Shown here piece by piece: positions 56,068 through 64,000 of a DNA stretch of 64,000 bases. Each line of letters starts with the position of its first letter. Position 1 is the first letter of the stretch. The position numbers and the translations under genes were made by a program. Under the pieces are notes generated by a model. The model was given only the letters and a program-made list of their open reading frames with translations, made no database searches and was not told where the DNA came from. The stretch comes from Ligula intestinalis (Eukaryota; Platyhelminthes; Cestoda; Diphyllobothriidea; Diphyllobothriidae). The stretch is from NCBI GenBank assembly GCA_036362985.1, contig JAYGXS010000003.1, positions 82,826,534 through 82,890,533 of the forward strand. The letters are read 5' to 3'.

Positions 56068-57889
56068 CTCTTTCTCTTATGTTTCCTGGGACCCAGGTTT
56101 GTTGTTTCAGCTAAATATTTTTTTAATTAAATAATATTATCATGAGAACTGCTAGCTCATTATTTGCTATGCGTGAAGTTCAAATATTTGAATTGGCAAT
56201 CTACTCACCTTCATCCGCGACTGCCAACTGAGCCAAGAAAATTGACAAGAGAAGAAACTTTGCAGGGGCTAACATATTGTGGGTGTCAAGTAACCTTCTC
56301 GGCTGACATGCTATTTATATTTTTATCGAAACGTTTGTTTACATTATCATATATTCGACCGGCTAACCTTTAAGTCGGGTCATATTTTGACAGGTTTGCA
56401 TAGAAGGAGCTTCATTATTCACAACGAAGGCAACACTGATGTTGATCCTTTCATGAATAATGAGGTCAGGTCCCTTAACAATATTTTAATTTAGTCATGA
56501 TAGATACGGTCATAATGTCATCTTCTACTGTTACTTGATAAAATCTACAAAGTATATTCATGCCATGGAGAATCACTTAATTTTAGCTATATTCATATTG
56601 TTCAAGATAAGGGTCCTTAAATTTTCAGCTTGAAAAAAAGAAAGGACCATCAACACCCACTTGTGTGCAGTCTTTCTGACATTTGATGGCAAGCGGTTTG
56701 CGTTTTTATGAGGTTGAAATAAACAGAAGACTTCCTGCATTTTCTTTCCTTTTGAGCTATTTCTGCTGCAAAAGATATTCGCAGACGAATTTCTGGCACA
56801 AGACCTGTACTTTTACCAAGGTCAACTACAGCGCCAACTTTAAGCTTTTGGATTACTCGGATTCAAATCACCGTGCAGATTTCTGTATTTTTTCAATTAG
56901 CTGCCAAGCATTTTGTGCAAAAAAGTTATTGTAGTGCACTCCATAGGCGCCTAGTCCCAACATTCTTTCCACGTAAACTGTGGCTATAGGGTCTTTGGGG
57001 TGGAAGAATAGGATTGGCAGAGAGCGTTATTTTTAGAAGCATATGTTAAGTTAAAACATGTGCCTGGATTCGTTTACCACGGCCACTGGGAGTAATTGGT
57101 TCTGCACGCAAATTGAAGTTGTACGTGGAGCTTCGGATAGTGGATTATGCTTACCTAACTCTAGAACAGTAAGTTGAAGTAAACGGTATCTTGACCAACA
57201 TTTGTATTTAAGGGAAGTTCAAGAAAGCTGAAAATTGATCATTGAGTGTTTCCGCAAAAAGTTTAACCATAATACAGATTCGGAAAATTTGCAGACATAA
57301 ATCAACTCCTTTTCTGAATGCAGTACAATGAAAATGCGTATATCAGTCATTAAAGTATACTCTACTGCCTATCCTTATCCCCGCCCATGAGACCTTATAA
57401 CCATCATTTTCGTAGAAAAAGATCCTGGGTCAAGGCATTAATGAAGTGCACTTCTAAACTACTGTTGCGAGTATTTACTTCGTATTGAGAAGAGCAAAGC
57501 TAACGGCTTGCTTATCTGCAGGTTGCAAATCATATTGTTAAAAAAAACCAACAGTAATTTCCTTTCTTGACCTGCAAAATTGAAGCAAGACTATAGAGCT
57601 TTCAGGGTGGGTGGTGTAATATAATGACAAAAAAGACTATTTAGGAAATCTAGCAGCGTTAATCCCGGACACACATTCAAACGTTAGGTTTTTCTAACTT
57701 TCCGGGGATTATAAATACGAACAGGCTGCAAGCTTTGCAGTGGATTAAGATCTTCGTACAAGCATAGTTCTTTGACGTCAATAAGGAAATATGAGGGAAG
57801 AAAACCATGAAATTATATTTTAAATTAAGCAAAATCTAGTTAGCTGGTAAACGCAAATAGCTCGAAAAATTTGCTCAAAAGACACTATT
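56068..57889. other. Non-coding sequence of copy 2
   Basis: Aligned with 3,632-5,339. An 83-codon ORF at 56,683-56,934 is not open in copy 1. No gene recognised. Confidence 0.5.
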
Positions 57890-58530
57890 GAAGATGCACT
57901 CGATAAAATCTAGGACTTACTTCGTGAGAACGGATATCCCGAGCAATTTCTTACCAAGAAAATGGCTGCTAACGAAATAAAACCCACAACACTTACTGTG
58001 GCAAAGAAAACCTAAGTTCTCAAAGGGCCCGTTCGAGGAGACGTGGCAGGTAAACTCCTGAAAAGACGCCTTGAAAAGGCAATGGCACCAACCTTCCCAG
58101 AAGCGAGGGTTCGGATACTATCCTTAACTAGCCTGCCCTGACATGGGGAAGGCAAATATAGGGCACCTGCTCAGACCACCTCCATATGCATCTTCTCCTT
58201 TACTTGCTCCTGTAGAGCAGGTTATATTGGTCGTTCGAGTCATCGCCTTTACGAAAGAATAAATTAACAACTTTCTTCTTAGCTAAGAAAAGGTGAAGTT
58301 AATACCACCAAGACCATCAGCAACTTTATTCTAGCGCACATGGTGGATTCCTGACATCAGGTGGACCCCAACGAAGCCTTTAGGGTGATCTACAGGGTCC
58401 CACCAAACTACCCTATGTCACTGGGTCAGCGACTGATAGCAACAGCAGAAGCAACTGCTATCCGATTGAGGAAGCTGGTTTTGTGTGCGCAAAGGAACTT
58501 GCTGCAAGCCTCAAGCTTAGCGTGGCCAAC
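57890..58530 (+). pseudogene. PLE C-terminus with GIY-YIG (copy 2)
   Basis: Counterpart of 5,340-5,995 with extra stops. CIFSFTCSCRAGYIGRSSHR keeps YIG but has lost one Cys of the cluster to Arg. The later ILAHMVDS and RVIYR-equivalent blocks are present. Confidence 0.7.
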
Positions 58531-58624
58531 AGCCATGTAACTCCCAGCACTTTTCCGAGCCTTCTCTCTCCCTTCTCCTCTCCCACCGATTTGGTGCAGT
58601 TGAAGGCAAAGCAAATATGTCGGA

Positions 58625-58985
58625 GAAACTGACAGACCTCTTGCGAGGCAACTTTCCAAACACACGGCAGCAGTCCAACGAAATGATGCAAATTCTCAAC
58701 CTACAGCTCAATCGACGGGACACAGCTACACAGAGGTGACGATCGGGTGAGGCAAGAATTACTTGAATCATGGTTCACGGGCACCTTAATCCGTAAACAA
58801 GTGCAAATATTTGTCCAATGCTGCGACTCAGTCTGGCCAGAGCAAGTCGCCGCCTCGGGAACGAACAGGCCACCGCGTCGCCATACGCCAAAACAGCAGG
58901 GCCAGCTGGCCGAGCAATCCTTATGCCCGGATCCACCACGTGATAAAGGGTCAGCAGGACAGAGGCCACATGACGTTCAACTGAC
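58625..58985 (+). pseudogene. PLE tail fragment, plus strand (copy 2)
   Basis: Counterpart of 6,060-6,425. The RELLESWFTGT-like block is slightly better kept here (QELLESWFTGT). Confidence 0.55.
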
Positions 58986-59004
58986 CACCAATACTGAAGA
59001 AGGC

Positions 59005-59760
59005 AATTATGTTTTATTGTCGCTGTATGTTTGGAGCAATAACAGTTTTCTATAAAAACTGTAAAACTCTTGTATAAAAGTGCCCTCTTGTCCGTGGATT
59101 GCTCGATGACCAGAATGCGGGCCATGACCAGCGAAACCCGCATCGGTGGGATGGAAGTGGTTCCCGGTGTTGGCGTTAGACGATAGGTTGCCCTGTCCGT
59201 TCTCCAAATTCTGCCTTGATTTAGCCAAAGGGAGTCTCATCACGGAGTAGGCAGTTACCAAGTCGCTCCTCTTGTTTATGGGGTGAAGCCTCAGTAACCA
59301 TTACTCAAAAAATTGTTGGTTCACATGATAATCACCTCTGGCGAGTATTTTTTGCCTCATCAAATTCAAATGTGCAGCTGGATCTCGTCGACTGAGCTGC
59401 AGGTTGAGAATTGGCATCATTTCACCACAGTGCTGCCGTTTTTTCGGCAAGTCCCGTCTTGAGATTTCTGTCAGTTTTTTCGACGGGTTTGTTTAACCTG
59501 CAACTGCACCAAACCCTGTAACAACTCCAGATGTTTCTTGTCCTGGCAGTGGGTCTTTGGTTTCAGTATCAGACGCCTTATGGTCGCCTCTGGTCTATGT
59601 GCGATTTCGACTACCAGTGTTGCGAAATTGCTGCTGACGGGCTCCGAGATGTTTTGATGTACGAGACCACTCGCTTTCCGACATTGCCCTTTTCTCCCGC
59701 TTCTGTCTGGGGAGGCGCATCTTCGTTTCTACTGGCGCTCGTTATCATCAATGAGTTTTT
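59005..59760 (-). pseudogene. PLE C-terminus, minus strand (copy 2)
   Basis: Counterpart of 6,440-7,200. The 84-codon tail (59,007-59,261) remains open and almost unchanged; the endonuclease core is frameshifted. Confidence 0.65.
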
Positions 59761-62700
59761 CATACTTTTTGTCACTCCGCACCTGAAAAGTTATTCATCA
59801 CCAGCGTTTGCATCCGTTTAAGAAAATGACGGTCCTTTACTAATAGAGAACGTGGGCTAGTGGCATATCCTGAATCCTCTGAAACGAATGAAATGTCACG
59901 AAAATGCCAAGTTTAACGGAAGCGCCAATTTCCTAAACAGACTTTTCAAGAATTTTGTTGAATGAATTCGCCTTTGCCTTCACCAAACGCGAAAAAGCTA
60001 CGCTGTGCTATAAAGTTCTTCCTTAATCAGACATGAAATGCTCTACCCGAGGACATTGTCATGTCTTTGGACACATTTAAGCTTAAGTTAGACCTGTCTA
60101 GCAACAACGTCATTAGTAATGGCTACTTGAGTGGACATCACAGAGTAATTGAATGTTATTAAAACATACTACTCGCTACATTTTGGTTTAGAATATTTTC
60201 TACACGCTTTCATTTATAAGAATTGCGAAAACGGCATCTATCAAATCATGTGGTCTAAGCTACGCCATCCCGTAATGTTCTTCTAAACAGCTTTCCATCA
60301 CCGACTGCTGTGGATCGTGGTGGGGCCCTCTGTTTCGTCACGTGTTTAGCAGACTTAGTAACCAGCAAGGATATATGATGGGTGCATCTCCGACACCCGA
60401 TCACGTTCATCGCAATCGTCTCTTTCTGTGACCGTTAGGATAATGATAAAGACTGCGTCGGTTTCCTCCTGACAAGCTTCAAACACTCAGCACAGGCCAT
60501 TCAATTTCTATACACTACACCTCACCCACACAGGTGACAGTTTTCTCCTTAAAAGCCCTCAAATGGCATTCAAGATCCTAGAATTTATGAACAATACCTA
60601 AGGAGTTTTCTTCACTGTCGGCCTCTTTTTAACCAATTCCGTTTACTGACAACGCCACTCTTTTGAAATGCTCTGCTGGACCATTGCATTGCATAACTTT
60701 TCTGTATCATTTGGGAGTTGAAGGGTATTTACCTACATTTTCCTTAATATATCCGGACCTGAACTGACCTGATAAGCTTATTTATCAAGCAGAAAATTTT
60801 GGAAATGTGAAAGGTTACATGCACTAATTAAATGCGTTAATTCTTGCATTACTAAGATAAGGGGAAAAAAGAAATATAAACCTTGTCCTTATTGTATATA
60901 TGGCAAAGTTTTGTGCTTATCGTGAATCTTAAGAGACATTTTCAAATAAAATGTGCTGACCGTTAGAAACATTCAAAAAAGGATCACCAAATATATTGTA
61001 AGACGTTGCGAAAACTTTTCAACTTCTCTTTGCTCTGTTTCTAAATATCATTTTAGCGGAGACTATGTTGAATCAAAAATTTTCTTTCTGCATGCATTAG
61101 ATTTAAAAATATTACTTTGTAGCTCCATAAACGCGATAAAGTGACTCGATTAAGCGACACCATTAAGTGACACCATAAAACTACACCATAAAGTATGCGC
61201 ATTTTTGTATACGACCACATAGCTTTGAGGGGTAAAGACGAAACTCATTTAAAGTTTATATTGCTGTGTTTTCTGACAAAAAGCTTCACAAACTGGCAAA
61301 ATATTATTTTTAAAACTGAAAATATATACCGTTTTAGAAAAATAAATGCCATTCTTCCAACCTGGATTTCCCTGATTTTCATCAACTTAAGACTTCATCT
61401 TTTCGATATGTAAAGGGTCGTATTTTGAAACTTTCCCCCTTGCATTGGTTATCTCCAAGAGCAAAACGAAAAAATATTAATATTATAGTAAAAAGCCTAA
61501 GATGTGTTGGATATCCTGAAAATTTTGAATTCATCAAAATTCTCCCAGTCTCCCTAAAGCCTACGGAAATAAACAGACCTCCTAAGGACCAAGTCCCCTT
61601 TTCGAAACAAAATGACGTAAGTAAATGCTTGCATGTGAACAGCCACCAATTCCGGTCAGCTCATCCATTGTAAAATTCAACCACCGTCTCTGAAAGTTAG
61701 CGCCCTTTGAGTATTGAAAAGTAGCAGTGGATTTGAATATCTCCGAGGAGCGTCAATAATAGCCGCAACATTTAAAGTGAGCAATTAATCAACCTTGAAA
61801 ATCCAACTAAAATCTGTTATGAATTGTCCCTTATTTTCAGCTGCCTGAAAAGCTAAGTTCAAGTGAAAAGCTGAGACACCAGATCCACACGGTGATTTTG
61901 TATTCTTTAATCTGAACTGCTTCGCTCCTACGCTTGTGCAGGGAGTCAGAAATTTTTATACCTTTCTTCTGCGAACACCAACAGTGGGTAAAATTCACGT
62001 GTACAGTGCAGCTGGAATATAACACGTGAGTAAAGGAGGAAGCAAAATTGTAAGTTATAGTTAAAACAAGACTAGCAATTGTGCAGTTAGCAAAGAAGAA
62101 TGCGAAACGATCCTCAGTCGTTTTTTTACTAAGCAAGCAAAGCTGAAATACAGGAATGTTAAATAGATATTTCATGTAAAAATTCAGGCTAATAAAGCAC
62201 TTTACAGTAGCACTTATTTTGTTCCATTAACTAACTAGAATGTTACAGCGGTTCACTGGCCGTCATTGGATGTTTTTTAATATCTTGAAAGATCCAAGCA
62301 GACATGGCAGTTAAAAGCTGAAATCGTCTCCTCTTTTAACCGAAATTTTAACTGCACTGCCGCTTGTTGTAAAATAAACACTTAAATGTCACAGTGGAGC
62401 ATCAGAGGAAGGTCTGGGTGAAGATTTAACCTTTTCAATTGAATTGTGAAACTTTTTTTGCTCGAAGGATTTCTATAATACAGAACTAAACAAACACTAG
62501 CACTTGTGATAAACACTAGTGTAAATTGTCGAAGTAGACGTTAAATTTGCTTATTATTTTGAGGACTTATACATAGTTAAACTTTTCTATGAAGGTGTTT
62601 GTAATTTTTTACACAAAAGTCCAATTTCACCGTTATTTTTATGGTGTAAATATAAAAGGACAACAATTACCCTTTTGACTCGACAGCTGCATATGTGGCA

Positions 62701-63609
62701 CAATTTTGGAAGGGCAGTCTCCTTCCAATGGCCGCTCACAATGAGGGCTCGTTTTCCCCCCTTAAACAGCAAGCGTCATCGATCGTTTGTACTTTTTGAA
62801 GAGGGATTGGAGTCCAGCATAAAACTATTTTTACATGTTTGCATAATCTCGAAGTTGTCTTTAAGTTAATCTTACAATATTATGATGCAAATGAGCTGAC
62901 CAAAAATTAAGGCAAGCAACTTGTTAACGATGGCTGCCAATTTTTGTTTACCTGTCCAAACGATCAAGTTCGGAAGCGCAAACTGATGCCTATGAGAAAT
63001 ATTTTTTCGTGGTCAACTACGGCCGATGTGATCGAAAAGATCATGATGCGTTACATAATTAATGGAAATTTGAAATTTCGCTCTGCCCGTGCCGTCAACT
63101 CCGGTCTCTCTTTCACAGAAGTTGGACGAGTTTAGGACAATTTTACGGAGAAGCACAGGGTACTGATTCATCGAAAACAGGCTCTGTTCTAGCAGAACAA
63201 TGCCAAACTTCACACTGCATGCACAGACGTATAACAGATTCATAAACTTGGACAAAGTTGAAGTTTTAGTAGATGTCTCAGTTTTAGCTAAGGTTAAGTT
63301 TATGGTCGAGTTTTATTAATTTTATTCGCAAGATTAGTCTTATTAGTTTACCACGTGTACACTAATCCCCGCATATTGTCCGGTAAAACTGGTTTTTATA
63401 GGAGTTCTATGACTAGGGAAATAGCATGGGCAGTAGAATGTATTAAAAAAACCGCTATATGCATTTAAATTTTTGTGTATTAGGAAATGCTGTTAATTTT
63501 GTCTGTTGATAATCCCCATCTGAATAACCATTTAACATTTTGCGGAAAAATCTAATAAGTATAATGCAGCTTTCGTGAGATTGCTGAAAAATTAAACAAT
63601 ATGGTAAGG
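59761..63609. other. Non-coding sequence of copy 2
   Basis: Aligned with 7,201-11,559. The 112-codon minus ORF at 61,837-62,175 depends on a ~50 bp stretch absent from copy 1 and has no recognised domain. Confidence 0.45.
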
Positions 63610-63880
63610 TCGTCGTCTACATCAAGGAACTCGAGGTACAACTTACCATTCTGGAGAAAGATTAGTCCGCGACGGAAAGCGCCACATACAACTTCAAATT
63701 ACATGGGGAGCAACATTTATCCAACGGCTGCGGGAATCGAGTTCGAATACATTTTTCCACTTTGCCCCTCGTACTATTTCCTTTTCTGCCTATCCTTTGT
63801 CCCAATCCTCAAAATTCCTGTAACCACCGGTTTAGTGGGAGAAAATGCCGGGCTAAAGTGCATATGAGATGCACTACTTA
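63610..63880 (+). repeat. Dispersed module (copy 2)
   Basis: Counterpart of 11,560-11,830. Open for 88 codons from 63,601, but the frame is broken in copy 1 and in the partial copy at 15.7 kb. Confidence 0.5.
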
Positions 63881-64000
63881 AAACACCTTTGACGTTTTGT
63901 TAAAGTTTTTTGGGATTCCTGTTGAGCCTACTATGTTTAGTTCATTTGGGATTGCGTATGCGTTAATAGGTAATTTGGATTTAATTTAGCATTTTGTCAA

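Larger units (their letters stand above)
51864..64000 (+). repeat. Long segmental duplication, copy 2
   Basis: Collinear with 547-11,932 to the end of the window, so its right boundary is not seen. Copy-specific features are the foldback-type element at 53,298-54,072, about 80 bp extra near 57,620-57,700 and about 50 bp extra near 61,987-62,035. Confidence 0.9.

Noticed and set aside
1..64000. CRISPR arrays, rRNA, spliced-leader RNA genes, bacterial promoters or operons
   Set aside because: None seen; the repeats are dispersed eukaryotic elements and no spaced short direct-repeat array exists.

Overview
This window is nuclear DNA from an AT-rich metazoan genome that is almost entirely repeats and introns. 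The best guess is a parasitic flatworm (Neodermata; trematode or cestode). Three things point there: many decayed Penelope-like retroelement (PLE) ends with GIY-YIG endonuclease domains, hammerhead-ribozyme-like motifs of the kind carried by PLE terminal repeats, and tiny frame-preserving exons resembling the micro-exon genes (MEGs) known from schistosomes. A degenerate CCCTAA-type array fits TTAGGG telomeres. There are no bacterial operons and no long host ORFs. The species cannot be named from this sequence.

Layout. (1) 505-11,932 is the first copy of a ~11.4-12.1 kb segment that recurs in the same orientation at 51,864-64,000. Each copy starts in a telomere-like array and carries a tRNA-like sequence, two micro-exons, a hairpin element and three PLE tails. 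The second copy begins right after a 100-N gap (51,764-51,863). (2) 12.4-22.6 kb holds exon-like islands on the minus strand: a broken Kunitz exon at 13.7 kb and micro-exons at 14.4, 16.3, 17.1-17.5, 20.6-21.0 and 22.6 kb, spread over duplicated blocks. Two minus-strand PLE remnants lie at 18.2-19.8 kb. (3) 23.4-29.6 kb holds three diverged copies of one repeat family, two of them inverted. (4) 33.0-34.8 kb is the most complete PLE, with RT and GIY-YIG parts. (5) 36.8-48.7 kb is a nearly perfect inverted repeat with ~3.7 kb arms and a 4.5 kb spacer. It contains degraded PLE tails, a foldback with hammerhead-like motifs and a mariner-like fragment. (6) 48.7-51.76 kb holds another micro-exon, a foldback and an intact Kunitz exon on the minus strand, interrupted downstream by a PLE.

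Main biological signal. On the minus strand I find short exon candidates of 27, 33, 39, 42, 42 and 60 nt with good splice sites, nearly all multiples of three and in phase 1. Paralogous copies in the window mostly keep them open. The Kunitz exon has the same entry phase. I infer a cluster of duplicated small secreted-protein genes of MEG type, at least one ending in a Kunitz protease-inhibitor domain. They have been copied, inverted and broken by PLE and foldback activity. Transcript data are needed to join the exons; the exon chains given here are inference.
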